Below are positions 8,740-16,628 of a stretch of DNA of 64,000 nt, in pieces; position 1 is the first letter of the stretch, and every line of letters starts with the position of its first letter. The stretch lies in IMG/VR virus record IMGVR_UViG_3300017917_002374, positions 124,001 to 188,000 of that record; one strand, written 5' to 3'. Origin of the DNA: a virus. Position numbers and translations under genes: made by a program. Under the pieces are notes generated by a model. It saw nothing but the letters and a program-made list of their open reading frames with translations. It did no database searches and was not told where the DNA came from.

Positions 8740-9910
8740 GCTCTACTACATGGGGCTTGAACCTTACAAAGCACGATACACCTTACAGTTACAAGAGTGG
8801 AATCGTGCTGTGTTTGAACGGCGCGGTATCAACTATGAAATTGTTACTGGAGAAACTCTTAGTAATGATCAAGCTATTGTAACAGGACAGGTGCTGGATG
8901 CACATGGTCGCACATACTTTGGCATGAGTCAGTTGATGAACCTTATTCGTAAAATGAAAGCTGGAGAGCTTAATCATGCAGATGTTGTATACTTTGAAGA
9001 CATGTTTCAACCCGGCATCGAGAGCCTACCTTACATTCTCAATCAAATTGATCCTGTTAACCGTCCTAGGATTTTTGTGCGTTGTCTTGCTCAATCCATT
9101 GACCCAGATGATTTCGTACATGTATGGGGCATGGGCGAATGGATGGGCCATTATGAAAAGATGGTGGACAGTTTTGTAGATGGTGTATTGGCTACCAACG
9201 AAGAAATGGTCATGCACATGAAGGTGGCAGGTTGGAAGAGCAAGATCTACAACATTTCAGGCTTGGCCTTTGGTAAAGACGAAGTTCGCTCGCGTGTGCC
9301 CGGTGAACTGCGTCCATTCAACGAACGTAAGATGCGTGTGGGCTTTGCTGCACGTTGGGATCAAGAAAAGCAACCAGATTTCTTCATGGATCTCATTGAA
9401 GCATATCACGAACGTCATCCAGGATCTGGCATTGAGTTCTGTTTGTTTTCTGGTGCTAAACTAAAAAGCAACAACGACAGCTACATGGCTCGTACTCGTG
9501 CAATGCAAGCTGAAGGCAAGTTGACCATACATGAGGATCTGGAAAAGAATGAATACTACGAGCTTCTTAACGATACTCGTGTACTATTTAATTGTGCTTT
9601 GCAAGATTGGGTCAGCAACACTGTGTCCGAAGCCGATACACTGGGAGCAAATGTTCTCTATCCTGCGTATAGGAGTTTTCCTGAGTCTTTTGCTAATGAT
9701 CATGAACGTCTTTATGTACCCTGGTCAATAGACGATGCTCTGGACAAACTGGAAAAGCTACTGCGGGCACCGCATCCTAATCAAGGCAAAATCAGTGACT
9801 GGACCAATGGCACTGTGGACCGTATCCTTGATATCATTACAGGGCAAGGTGAGCAATGGCAGCGCATGAACACAGACTATCGCAAACACACACACGAAAG
9901 CAAGTTCTAA
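8732..9910 (+). CDS. GT-B type glycosyltransferase
   Basis: A 392-residue protein that looks like a GT4-like glycosyltransferase. The second half starts with a Rossmann-type entry (MRVGFAARWDQEKQPDFFMDLIEA near 195-220), passes through FCLFSGAKL, and has ELLNDTRVLFNCALQDWVSNTVSEADTLGANVLYP near 285-320, where SEADTLG is the acidic nucleotide-sugar-binding segment of GT-B enzymes. Start at 8732 rather than 8678 because AAGGA lies just upstream. The acceptor is unknown: phage DNA bases, a host surface glycan or a virion glycan. The nearby GalE would fit supply of UDP-sugars. Confidence 0.75.
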   Translation: MRKLYYMGLEPYKARYTLQLQEWNRAVFERRGINYEIVTGETLSNDQAIVTGQVLDAHGRTYFGMSQLMNLIRKMKAGELNHADVVYFEDMFQPGIESLPYILNQIDPVNRPRIFVRCLAQSIDPDDFVHVWGMGEWMGHYEKMVDSFVDGVLATNEEMVMHMKVAGWKSKIYNISGLAFGKDEVRSRVPGELRPFNERKMRVGFAARWDQEKQPDFFMDLIEAYHERHPGSGIEFCLFSGAKLKSNNDSYMARTRAMQAEGKLTIHEDLEKNEYYELLNDTRVLFNCALQDWVSNTVSEADTLGANVLYPAYRSFPESFANDHERLYVPWSIDDALDKLEKLLRAPHPNQGKISDWTNGTVDRILDIITGQGEQWQRMNTDYRKHTHESKF

Positions 9911-10146
9911 TGAGCTTTGACCTCTGGTACCAAATGTTGAAAGATTCTATATACTGGCAGAACATACCAGGAGACATGGCTGTTGACATCTATCATCGTA
10001 CTGTTGTGGCGTGGGGGCATGGTCAAAACTACTATCTACAATCAGGTCCGGAACGTGTGGATTTGACAAAACTCTATGAACAATGTAAACTAATTGAAAC
10101 TCTTAAAGGAACAAATTATGACAAAGAAATCCCCTGGGGCGGTTAA
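9910..10146 (+). CDS. Hypothetical small protein
   Basis: A 78-residue protein starting MSFDLWYQ, coupled to the glycosyltransferase stop by TAATG. The frame is open upstream, but this start fits the coupling. No motif recognised. Confidence 0.55.
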   Translation: MSFDLWYQMLKDSIYWQNIPGDMAVDIYHRTVVAWGHGQNYYLQSGPERVDLTKLYEQCKLIETLKGTNYDKEIPWGG

Positions 10147-10336
10147 AACAATCAGCGATAAACTGACCAAAGTTGGTGAATCATTCACAGTGAACATGTA
10201 CGATAATGGATACATGATTGAAGTAAGTGGAAGAAACAGCCAAGGTGATTGGGCAACTGCCAAAATCATGGTATCAAATCTCAACGATCTAACCACACTG
10301 ATTGCCGAAGCAGCAGAAATGGAACGGGACAATTAA
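10118..10336 (+). CDS. Hypothetical small protein
   Basis: A 72-residue protein starting MTKKSPGAV after AAAGGA; it overlaps the previous gene by 29 bases and ends in TAATG with galE. It has a short beta-rich core (FTVNMYDNGYMIEVSG) and an acidic C-terminal helix. Function unknown. Confidence 0.6.
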   Translation: MTKKSPGAVKTISDKLTKVGESFTVNMYDNGYMIEVSGRNSQGDWATAKIMVSNLNDLTTLIAEAAEMERDN

Positions 10337-11334
10337 TGTCTACCACTGTGTTAGTAACAGGTGCCACTGGCTATATTGGTAGTCATGTGTGCAAACATCT
10401 ACTTGATGCAGGTTATAGAGTAGTAGGTGTGGATCGTGTGAGTAGAGATCATGCTCTTCCTTACATGACTTTTTTAATCAATGAAGACTATTACAGCGAC
10501 GGTGTAGTTAATTTTTTAAATAGCGAAACTGTGCATGCGGTGGTTCATTGTGCAGGTACCAGTTTGGTAGGTCCTAGTGTGTTGGATCCTGCAGAATACT
10601 ATACCAACAACGTGGCCAAAACAGCTATGTTTCTGGATGTGCTGCGTCGTTTGCCTAATCCACCTGCGTTTGTGTTTTCTAGCAGTGCCAGTGTGTATGG
10701 ATCACCAGATGTGGATATCATCACTGAAGACACACCATGGAATCCTGTGAGTCCATATGGTCAGACCAAGGCCATGATTGAACTCATGCTCACTGACATG
10801 TGCAAAGCATACAACATGGCAGCCATGAGCTTGCGTTACTTCAATGCTTGCGGCGCAGATGTTGATTCTGGTGCACTAGGACAAGCACCAGGTGCCACAC
10901 ATATCATAGCCAGATTGTTAGAAAGCATAAGAGATCGTAAACAGTTTATTTTATATGGCAATGACTACAACACTCCTGATGGCAGTTGCATTAGAGATTA
11001 TGTGCATGTAGATGATCTTGCTCGTGCTCATGTATATGCCATACAGTATCTATTGAGTTTTGAACACAATCAGCATTACATGGTAAATCTAGGCAGTGGT
11101 CGCGGATACAGTAATGTGGATGTGATTGCTGCTGTGGCAAGACACATTGGACCTGTTGACTTGCTTGAAGGTTCTAGACGTGCTGGCGATCCAGATCGTT
11201 TGGTAGCCAGCAATGATCTGGCTCAAGCCTATCTAGGTTGGTCACCAGAACACTCAGATTTAGAAACCATTATTACCAGTGCGTGGCGTTGGTATAATAA
11301 CACATCAAATCTTGTTGACACAGCATCTAAATAA
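10336..11334 (+). CDS. galE: GalE-like UDP-glucose 4-epimerase
   Basis: Extended SDR enzyme that interconverts UDP-hexoses such as UDP-Glc and UDP-Gal. NAD-binding TGATGYIGS at residues 8-16, the SSSASVYG active-site Ser segment near 117-124, catalytic YGQTK near 143-147, and SLRYFNACGAD near 171, the last typical of GalE. Length 332 matches the family (about 338). Start placed at the TAATG junction. It probably supplies the glycosyltransferase at 8.7 kb. Confidence 0.88.
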   Translation: MSTTVLVTGATGYIGSHVCKHLLDAGYRVVGVDRVSRDHALPYMTFLINEDYYSDGVVNFLNSETVHAVVHCAGTSLVGPSVLDPAEYYTNNVAKTAMFLDVLRRLPNPPAFVFSSSASVYGSPDVDIITEDTPWNPVSPYGQTKAMIELMLTDMCKAYNMAAMSLRYFNACGADVDSGALGQAPGATHIIARLLESIRDRKQFILYGNDYNTPDGSCIRDYVHVDDLARAHVYAIQYLLSFEHNQHYMVNLGSGRGYSNVDVIAAVARHIGPVDLLEGSRRAGDPDRLVASNDLAQAYLGWSPEHSDLETIITSAWRWYNNTSNLVDTASK

Positions 11335-11343
11335 GTTTACAAT
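11315..11343 (+). promoter_or_regulatory. Sigma70-type promoter upstream of folE
   Basis: TTGACA 11315-11320, 17-bp spacer, TACAAT 11338-11343. The -35 lies in the last codons of galE. The spacer contains CTAAATA. The leader also has a small hairpin (TAGCC 11351-11355 with GGCTA 11362-11366). Confidence 0.8.
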
Positions 11344-11381
11344 TAACTATTAGCCATCCTCGGCTATAACTCGGAGAACAA

Positions 11382-12149
11382 ATGGTATACAATAAAATAT
11401 ATGTAAGTCACGATGAAGAAACAGCACTTGACGCAATGGCAGGTGATGCTGGTTACGAAATAGGCCAAGCTCACAAACATCTCGCATTTAAAATGCGTCG
11501 CGATGGTAAAAGATTCTGGGCCGGTGACAATATTAGCGAATATGTTGATGGCTACATGAAAGCACAGTTGATTGACGAAGCCACAGCAGCATTTGAACAG
11601 GTACTAGACACACTGTTGATTGATCGCGAAAACGATCCTAATTCAAAAGGCACAGCACGACGTCTTGCCAAGATGTACTTTAACGAAATCATGGCAGGTA
11701 GATATGATCCAGCCCCTGATGCAACCAGTTTCCCAAATCATACAGAAGATCGTTATGCAGGCATGCTGGTTGTTCGTAGCGAATTGCGCAGCATGTGTAG
11801 CCATCATCATCAACCAGTTAATGGAGTAGCATATATTGGAATCATTGCTGCCGATCAGCTGATTGGTCTAAGCAAGTACACTCGTATTGCTCAATGGTGC
11901 GCTCGGCGTGGTACACTTCAAGAAGAACTGTGCAATGATATTGCCAGAGAAATCATGAAAGCCACAGGCAGTAAAGATGTGGGCGTTTATATTCAAGCCA
12001 CACATGGTTGTTGCGAAAATCGTGGTATTATGGCGCACTCCAGTCTTACACAAACCACAGTTCTCACAGGTGTATTCAAAGATGATCCTGCGGTAAAGAA
12101 AGAGTTCATGGACAATATCAAACTGCAACAAGAATTTGCACCGCGATAA
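11382..12149 (+). CDS. folE: GTP cyclohydrolase I
   Basis: Converts GTP to 7,8-dihydroneopterin triphosphate, the first step of both folate and 7-deazaguanine synthesis. Zinc and active-site motifs: CSHHHQP near residue 137 (Cys and His ligands), GLSKYTRI near 163, and ATHGCCENRG near 205, holding the second Cys ligand. At 255 aa it is longer than E. coli FolE (222). Shine-Dalgarno CGGAGA. With queD, queE, queC and dpdA in the same window the likely job is preQ0 supply for DNA modification; folA and thyA in this window could also benefit from pterin. Confidence 0.94.
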   Translation: MVYNKIYVSHDEETALDAMAGDAGYEIGQAHKHLAFKMRRDGKRFWAGDNISEYVDGYMKAQLIDEATAAFEQVLDTLLIDRENDPNSKGTARRLAKMYFNEIMAGRYDPAPDATSFPNHTEDRYAGMLVVRSELRSMCSHHHQPVNGVAYIGIIAADQLIGLSKYTRIAQWCARRGTLQEELCNDIAREIMKATGSKDVGVYIQATHGCCENRGIMAHSSLTQTTVLTGVFKDDPAVKKEFMDNIKLQQEFAPR

Positions 12150-12160
12150 GGAGAGCTAAT

Positions 12161-12721
12161 ATGGCATTTTGGAAAGTTTCAACCACTCACAAAAAATCTT
12201 GTGAAGAACACATGATTTGGTATCAGTCTGGTCGCAGTTTCAAAATTATCACAGGATATCGTTGGGGAACATTCACAGTAGAAACCAATGACGACAATCC
12301 ACCTGAAGGCATAGACCCAGACAACCCAGAAGGTATCAACATGTATGATTATTTCAGCGACAATGCAGATTGCGCTGAACTAGACAGCATGGATGATGGT
12401 TGGTACATGGATTTTGAATTTGACGACGAGATGTTCTCAGAAGATGAACAAGAACAACTGCGCCAGCTATGGGAAGATGATAGCTTTTCTGCTTTAGAAG
12501 GTGCAGGCTGGGTCAATGACGAAACCGAAGCATGGTTGTTTGGACCATTAGAAATCACTAGAGAAGATGTTGAACCTTCTGCTGATGAATGGATCAAGGC
12601 AGACAATTTACCAGAATTACAGGATGTGTTTGAAAAAGACATGACTGACAATGTGCCAAAATCTGCCACGATTCCACTATGGCCATTTCCAACAGGAGAT
12701 AAAGATGATAAATCAAGTTAA
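12161..12721 (+). CDS. Hypothetical acidic protein
   Basis: A 186-residue, strongly acidic protein (many Asp/Glu, e.g. FEFDDEMFSEDEQEQL near 87-102) with a Trp-rich N-terminus. Strong Shine-Dalgarno AAGGAGAG. No family recognised. Strong acidity recalls DNA mimics, but many small marine phage proteins look like this. Confidence 0.65.
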   Translation: MAFWKVSTTHKKSCEEHMIWYQSGRSFKIITGYRWGTFTVETNDDNPPEGIDPDNPEGINMYDYFSDNADCAELDSMDDGWYMDFEFDDEMFSEDEQEQLRQLWEDDSFSALEGAGWVNDETEAWLFGPLEITREDVEPSADEWIKADNLPELQDVFEKDMTDNVPKSATIPLWPFPTGDKDDKSS

Positions 12722-12932
12722 GCAAGCAGCAGAAAATCTCATCAAGCGTGTTATGAACATGCAAACTTTTAAAATCATTAGACCACTACCTGACGAATTT
12801 GAGTTTCGCGGACCGGCACCGTTTGATATCCGGGTGGACAAAGAATGCATTATGACATTTACGGTTCACTGTATGACCTTACAAGAAGCCAATCAAATGG
12901 TTGATGAATATCTTGAAAAAAATTCTATTTAA
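12705..12932 (+). CDS. Hypothetical small protein
   Basis: A 75-residue protein; start chosen at ATG 12705 because AGGAG lies 8 bases upstream, in the end of the previous gene. Short alpha/beta pattern, no motif. Overlaps both neighbours, as expected for an operon of small phage genes. Confidence 0.55.
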   Translation: MINQVKQAAENLIKRVMNMQTFKIIRPLPDEFEFRGPAPFDIRVDKECIMTFTVHCMTLQEANQMVDEYLEKNSI

Positions 12933-13101
12933 TACTAAAATATACGTGTCCTTACTGGCATGTTGTATGTCCGTGGTGTGTATTGCACAAGCCATACTCA
13001 ACATAGATAATATGTCTGCTGCCATGGCGTGGGCAGTGGCTTGTGCAGCCTGGATACCGCATGTGTTTGTAAACCGACTAACCAAGGAAGATATAACATG
13101 A
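12904..13101 (+). CDS. Small membrane protein
   Basis: A 65-residue protein with two hydrophobic segments (about residues 14-32, VSLLACCMSVVCIAQAIL, and 38-57, SAAMAWAVACAAWIPHVFV) separated by a short polar turn: a two-helix inner-membrane hairpin. ATG at 12904 preferred over TTG at 12901. Overlaps the previous gene by 29 bases and the next by ATGA. Confidence 0.6.
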   Translation: MNILKKILFNTKIYVSLLACCMSVVCIAQAILNIDNMSAAMAWAVACAAWIPHVFVNRLTKEDIT

Positions 13102-13307
13102 GAGATCAATTAATAGACACACTACGAGTAAACTTTTCAGCCAATTTACTCAAACACAAAATGAATGTGGAAATCATGCTCAAGAAACCCATGGCCATTC
13201 ACGATCACACTGACTGGATGACTGCTGTGGAAAATGAGATGGCCATGATTGCAGAGTATGAAGACAAGCTGAGTGTGTTGAACAAACACTTTGGGAGCAA
13301 AGAATAA
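13098..13307 (+). CDS. Hypothetical small helical protein
   Basis: A 69-residue protein, mostly helical, no motif (MRDQLIDTL start). ATGA coupling upstream and TAATG downstream fix the ends. Confidence 0.6.
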   Translation: MRDQLIDTLRVNFSANLLKHKMNVEIMLKKPMAIHDHTDWMTAVENEMAMIAEYEDKLSVLNKHFGSKE

Positions 13308-13903
13308 TGGGTGCCATGCGAGAAAAAGATTCTGCAGACTTTGATCTAGAAGCATTCATTGATCTGTTTGATGAGGCAATTACCAGCGACGATCCAAATG
13401 TTCAAAAAACTCTACAGCATCTAATGGTTATTGCCGCGTTGGCTCGCAATCATAATCAGCACAATCACCGCAATGGCCCTCTGCGCAGACTGTTTGAAGA
13501 CGTTCGCGACATAAACAACAGACTTGGCCATCTAGAAACCAATCTTAGAGGTTATCAAAAAGGCTATGGTCCAGTTCCTACGCCATATCCTAGTATGCCT
13601 TTGAATCCAGTTCCTATTTGGACTGCTCCTACTACAGGCACACGCTGGCCACCTTCCCCAGGAACTTACCCACCAGGCACACTGTTTGCACAAGGTGTGG
13701 GCGGTCCAGTTGGGAGTGGCGCAGCACTAGCTGGTGCCCAAAGCACTACCAGCTACACCTGGGATCCTGTGGCGGCTAACAGCATTACTAAGAAAATCAA
13801 CAGCGGAACTCCTGGAGGTATTGCAGAACGTGTGGACGAATTGCTCAAGGATAACAAATACAAAGGCAGCAGTGTAGGAGCACCAGATGTTAAAACTGCT
13901 TGA
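13307..13903 (+). CDS. Hypothetical protein with Pro/Gly-rich low-complexity region
   Basis: A 198-residue protein: helical N-terminal half with a His/Asn-rich patch (ARNHNQHNHRNG near 46-57), then a Pro/Gly/Thr-rich disordered stretch (about 85-150), then a short helical tail. Such low-complexity linkers occur in virion and scaffold proteins, but the function is unknown. Confidence 0.6.
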   Translation: MGAMREKDSADFDLEAFIDLFDEAITSDDPNVQKTLQHLMVIAALARNHNQHNHRNGPLRRLFEDVRDINNRLGHLETNLRGYQKGYGPVPTPYPSMPLNPVPIWTAPTTGTRWPPSPGTYPPGTLFAQGVGGPVGSGAALAGAQSTTSYTWDPVAANSITKKINSGTPGGIAERVDELLKDNKYKGSSVGAPDVKTA

Positions 13904-14372
13904 GCGTTTGGGCCGCAAGCGTATCATTTATGATCGCATCAACAACGAGCCATATCTTGAACGCTACTATCTGTTCTTGAAAGAAAGAAAACGTTTTCCG
14001 TTTAATGTGTTTCTGCACAAATTCTTAAAAGGCGATCCAGATGATGTACATGATCATCCATGGCCATATGCCACACTGATTTTAAAGGGCGGTTATTATG
14101 AATATGTTCCAGTCTTTAATAGCAAAGGTCTTAAAACTCATGAACTTTGCCATTGGCGTGGGCCCGGACATTTCCGTATTTGTAAGCCTGAGTCTTTTCA
14201 TCGCATTGAACTAAAACCTGGTGTGACTGCATGGACACTGTTCATGCCAGGTCCGCACAAACGAGAGTGGGGATTCCTTACCGGCAAAGATCCATTGAGA
14301 AATTGGGAACACAATGAAAGTTATCTCACCAGGCGCAGTGGCTCTGCGCCCAATCAAAATCACAGTGAATAA
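13887..14372 (+). CDS. Cupin-like protein
   Basis: A 161-residue beta-rich protein. DDVHDHPWPYATLILKGGYYEYVP (split here by position: His 54 and His 56 in the first part, the Gly-rich turn after) matches cupin motif 1, and a second conserved strand around FHRIELKPG forms motif 2. Metal binding is likely; substrate unknown. Shine-Dalgarno AGGAG before ATG 13887, overlapping the previous gene by 17 bases. Confidence 0.68.
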   Translation: MLKLLERLGRKRIIYDRINNEPYLERYYLFLKERKRFPFNVFLHKFLKGDPDDVHDHPWPYATLILKGGYYEYVPVFNSKGLKTHELCHWRGPGHFRICKPESFHRIELKPGVTAWTLFMPGPHKREWGFLTGKDPLRNWEHNESYLTRRSGSAPNQNHSE

Positions 14373-14667
14373 ACTAAACCAAGAAATGGCGGATTGGTGG
14401 ATCATGCAAGGTGCCGAAGCACAGGAAATACATGATCCTTATTGGACGCATTTTCGTGGAAACGTGGTGGACAAACATTATCGTATTCGAATGCCAGGTC
14501 TAGGCGGCAAGTGGAGTCATAAGTTTAATGATGGCAGTGGCATACACCTAATTCATTTGCCAGAAATCTATGCCAGTACTGCCAGTTTGTTTTGTTTAAA
14601 ATTTTTTGATGCTATAATATCACATAACATAGAGGTTCCAAAACATGAAGATTCATTACAACAATAA
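14314..14667 (+). CDS. Hypothetical protein
   Basis: A 117-residue protein that overlaps the cupin gene by 59 bases and the next gene by 23. The central part (HYRIRMPGLGGKWSHKF) is beta-like. The long overlaps make the exact start uncertain; a later start is possible. No family recognised. Confidence 0.5.
   Translation: MKVISPGAVALRPIKITVNKLNQEMADWWIMQGAEAQEIHDPYWTHFRGNVVDKHYRIRMPGLGGKWSHKFNDGSGIHLIHLPEIYASTASLFCLKFFDAIISHNIEVPKHEDSLQQ
14610..14618 (+). promoter_or_regulatory. Possible extended -10 promoter
   Basis: TGCTATAAT, an extended -10 hexamer, lies 27 bases before the phosphoribosyltransferase start. There is no good -35 at 17 bp, so activity would rest on the extended -10. Confidence 0.4.
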
Positions 14668-15193
14668 ACATTTACACGCATGGTTGCACACGATCATGCG
14701 TCAAATGCAACACTACAATTTCAAACCAGATTACATTGTGGGTATTACTCGTGGAGGATTAATTCCTGCTACTATGTTAAGTCATTATCTTGATGTGCCC
14801 ATGCACACACTGGATGTGAGTTTTAGAGACAGCGGCACAGGACCAGAAAGCAATCTCTGGATGGCCGAAGATGCTTTTGGCTATGTGAACAAAGAGGATC
14901 GTACAGACGAAGGCACAGTTAGTGACCCTAAACTACGCAAGAACATTTTGATTGTGGATGATATTAACGACAGTGGTCGTACACTGCAATGGATCAAGGA
15001 CGATTGGGAAAGTGGTTGCATGCCTCGCAGTGAAGACTGGAATGACGTTTGGCATCATAATGTACAATTTGCGGTAATGGTAGACAACACCGCTAGTAAC
15101 TTTAAAGGTGTTGATTTTTACGGTACAGAAATTAACAAGCAAGAAACACCTGCCTGGGTAGTGTTTCCTTGGGAAAACTGGTGGGAGAATTAA
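14645..15193 (+). CDS. Phosphoribosyltransferase, Gpt-like
   Basis: Type I phosphoribosyltransferase. The PRPP-binding signature ILIVDDINDSGRTL is near residues 101-114, and IVGITRGGLIPA near 32-43 forms the PPi loop. The C-terminal PAWVVFPWE resembles the base-binding end of xanthine/guanine phosphoribosyltransferases. Likely a purine-salvage enzyme making a nucleotide from base and PRPP; in this phage a role with 7-deazaguanine bases cannot be excluded. Shine-Dalgarno GAGG. Confidence 0.82.
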   Translation: MKIHYNNKHLHAWLHTIMRQMQHYNFKPDYIVGITRGGLIPATMLSHYLDVPMHTLDVSFRDSGTGPESNLWMAEDAFGYVNKEDRTDEGTVSDPKLRKNILIVDDINDSGRTLQWIKDDWESGCMPRSEDWNDVWHHNVQFAVMVDNTASNFKGVDFYGTEINKQETPAWVVFPWENWWEN

Positions 15194-15643
15194 ATGCTGA
15201 ATGGTAAACGAGTAGGCTTTACAGCCAGTACATTTGATCTATTGCATGCAGGACATGTGGCCATGTTGCGCGAAGCCAAAGACAAATGTGAGTACCTAAT
15301 ATGTGCATTACAAAATGATCCTACTATGGATAGACCAAACAAAAATCGTCCTGTGCAGAGTATTGTGGAACGGCAGTTGCAACTGATTGGCTGCAAGTAC
15401 GTGGATGAAGTTTGGGTGTACAATACAGAAAAAGATCTAGAGGATCTATTGCTCACACTACCAATAGATGTTAGAATACTTGGCGTTGAATACGAAGGCA
15501 AGGAGTTTACTGGTCGTGAAATATGTCATAAACGTAATATTGAACTTTACTTTAACGGTCGTGATCATAGCTTTAGTAGCAGCGAGCTTCGTCAGCGTGT
15601 GGCATCAGCTGAGGATTCTAAGAAGAGATTAAACGAACAATAA
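15194..15643 (+). CDS. TagD-like cytidylyltransferase
   Basis: Nucleotidyltransferase of the cytidylyltransferase family (glycerol-3-phosphate cytidylyltransferase type). FTASTFDLLHAGHVAML near residues 9-25 holds the HxGH motif (here HAGH), and FSSSELRQRV near 126 matches the C-terminal ISTS-x4-R signature. Length 149 is near TagD (129). Product would be a CDP- or ADP-activated polyol or sugar, in line with the HldD-like epimerase at 17 kb. Confidence 0.85.
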   Translation: MLNGKRVGFTASTFDLLHAGHVAMLREAKDKCEYLICALQNDPTMDRPNKNRPVQSIVERQLQLIGCKYVDEVWVYNTEKDLEDLLLTLPIDVRILGVEYEGKEFTGREICHKRNIELYFNGRDHSFSSSELRQRVASAEDSKKRLNEQ

Positions 15644-15654
15644 ATATTAGTCTC

Positions 15655-15698
15655 AGCGGTCTCAAGGCATTCATCCCGCTTTACAAATTCTGCATGCC
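15655..15698 (+). promoter_or_regulatory. Candidate pseudoknot leader of queD
   Basis: Two interleaved 5-bp helices in the untranslated leader: AGCGG 15655-15659 with CCGCT 15676-15680, and GGCAT 15666-15670 with ATGCC 15694-15698, an H-type pseudoknot arrangement 25 bases before the queD ATG. It does not match the preQ1-I consensus I know. Five-base helices can arise by chance. Confidence 0.3.
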
Positions 15699-15722
15699 AT
15701 TGCTAACTTTCAGGAGATAACA

Positions 15723-16208
15723 ATGGCAAAATTTTACTCAACAAAAACATATGGTAATGACAGAGGTCTGTCATGTTGCTTTAGACAATGGCGTGCCACA
15801 CACAGTCATTGCTCCACACTACACGGTTATTCAATTGGCATTAAACTGATCTTTGAATGCGACACATTAGATGACAAAAACTGGTGCATGGACTTTGGAG
15901 GGCTCAAAGAATTCAAAGCATGGGCCGATCACATGTTTGATCATACATTGGTCATTGCAGAAGATGATCCTCATTTGGAAACATTCAAACAACTAAATGA
16001 AATTACGGGCGGATTCAACGAAAGCGGAGTGTGTGATTTGCGTATTGTGCCTGGAGTAGGCTGTGAAATGTTTGCCAAATTGTGCTATGACAAAATGGCT
16101 GAGCTATTAGCCAGCGGCACGATGCGTTATCCAATCAATCCGACTGTGCGTGTTAAAAGCGTTGAAGTGTTTGAACATGGTGCTAATTCAGCCACATACG
16201 AAGGATAA
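15723..16208 (+). CDS. queD: QueD-like 6-carboxytetrahydropterin synthase
   Basis: T-fold enzyme that turns dihydroneopterin triphosphate into 6-carboxytetrahydropterin, step two of preQ0 synthesis. WRATHSHCSTLHGY near residues 23-36 is the zinc/catalytic segment, MDFGGLK near 56-62 and MFDHTLVI near 71-78 are typical QueD motifs, and VEVFEHG near the end carries the substrate-binding Glu. Length 161. Unusual: the usual HGH zinc pair reads HGY, and an extra His (THSH) sits a few residues earlier and may replace it. AGGAG 8 bases before the ATG. Confidence 0.88.
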   Translation: MAKFYSTKTYGNDRGLSCCFRQWRATHSHCSTLHGYSIGIKLIFECDTLDDKNWCMDFGGLKEFKAWADHMFDHTLVIAEDDPHLETFKQLNEITGGFNESGVCDLRIVPGVGCEMFAKLCYDKMAELLASGTMRYPINPTVRVKSVEVFEHGANSATYEG

Positions 16209-16228
16209 AACAGTTTTTTAGCATTTTT

Positions 16229-16266
16229 GCCCGTTGTCAGTATTGACATTCGGGCTGTTTTGTTTT
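16229..16266 (+). terminator. Terminator overlapping a promoter
   Basis: Stem GCCCG 16229-16233 with CGGGC 16251-16255 encloses TGTCA 16235-16239 paired with TGACA 16244-16248 (loop GTAT), followed by a T-rich run to 16266. The -35 TTGACA of the next promoter lies inside the hairpin. Confidence 0.7.
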
Positions 16267-16271
16267 ATAAT
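16243..16271 (+). promoter_or_regulatory. Sigma70-type promoter
   Basis: TTGACA 16243-16248, 17-bp spacer, TATAAT 16266-16271; both hexamers perfect. Reads into the gene at 16302. Confidence 0.85.
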
Positions 16272-16301
16272 GTTGTTTCAATATTTCTTGAGGATTCTAT
16301 C

Positions 16302-16625
16302 ATGTCTCGTAAATTCAGCACCTACTCGCATTCAGTTAAAGATCTCAAAATCAATGTACGGTTTGAAGCAGAAGTATTAAATGAACAAGGTCTGGTCGTT
16401 GACGACAGTTTTGGTCTTGAGTTTCATGAATATTTTCATAGCTTGGAGATTGCTGCTGATGCCACACTTGAAAGCACAGCTCAAACTGTGTATGAACATT
16501 TTGAACAAAAACTGAATTCAGACCCTGCTAATGTTTATACCAACTTGATGGGCGACGAGTATCCTCGGGTAAAACTTATCTTTGTAGACGTACACGGCGC
16601 TTACACTGCTACCTATGGAGATTGA
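16302..16625 (+). CDS. Hypothetical protein
   Basis: A 107-residue protein starting MSRKFSTYSHS; ATG 16302 has GAGG upstream and follows a perfect promoter, so the longer frame from 16227 is not used. The beta-rich N-terminus and the ending (VKLIFVDVHGAYTATYG) faintly recall T-fold proteins such as QueD, next door, but the catalytic residues are absent. Function unknown. Confidence 0.6.
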   Translation: MSRKFSTYSHSVKDLKINVRFEAEVLNEQGLVVDDSFGLEFHEYFHSLEIAADATLESTAQTVYEHFEQKLNSDPANVYTNLMGDEYPRVKLIFVDVHGAYTATYGD

Positions 16626-16628
16626 TTA

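Noticed and set aside
15655-15698. Known preQ1-I riboswitch
   Set aside because: The short A-rich tail and loop consensus are missing; kept only as an unproven pseudoknot.
16302-16625. Second QueD-like enzyme
   Set aside because: Only a faint resemblance in strands; His and Cys ligands are absent.
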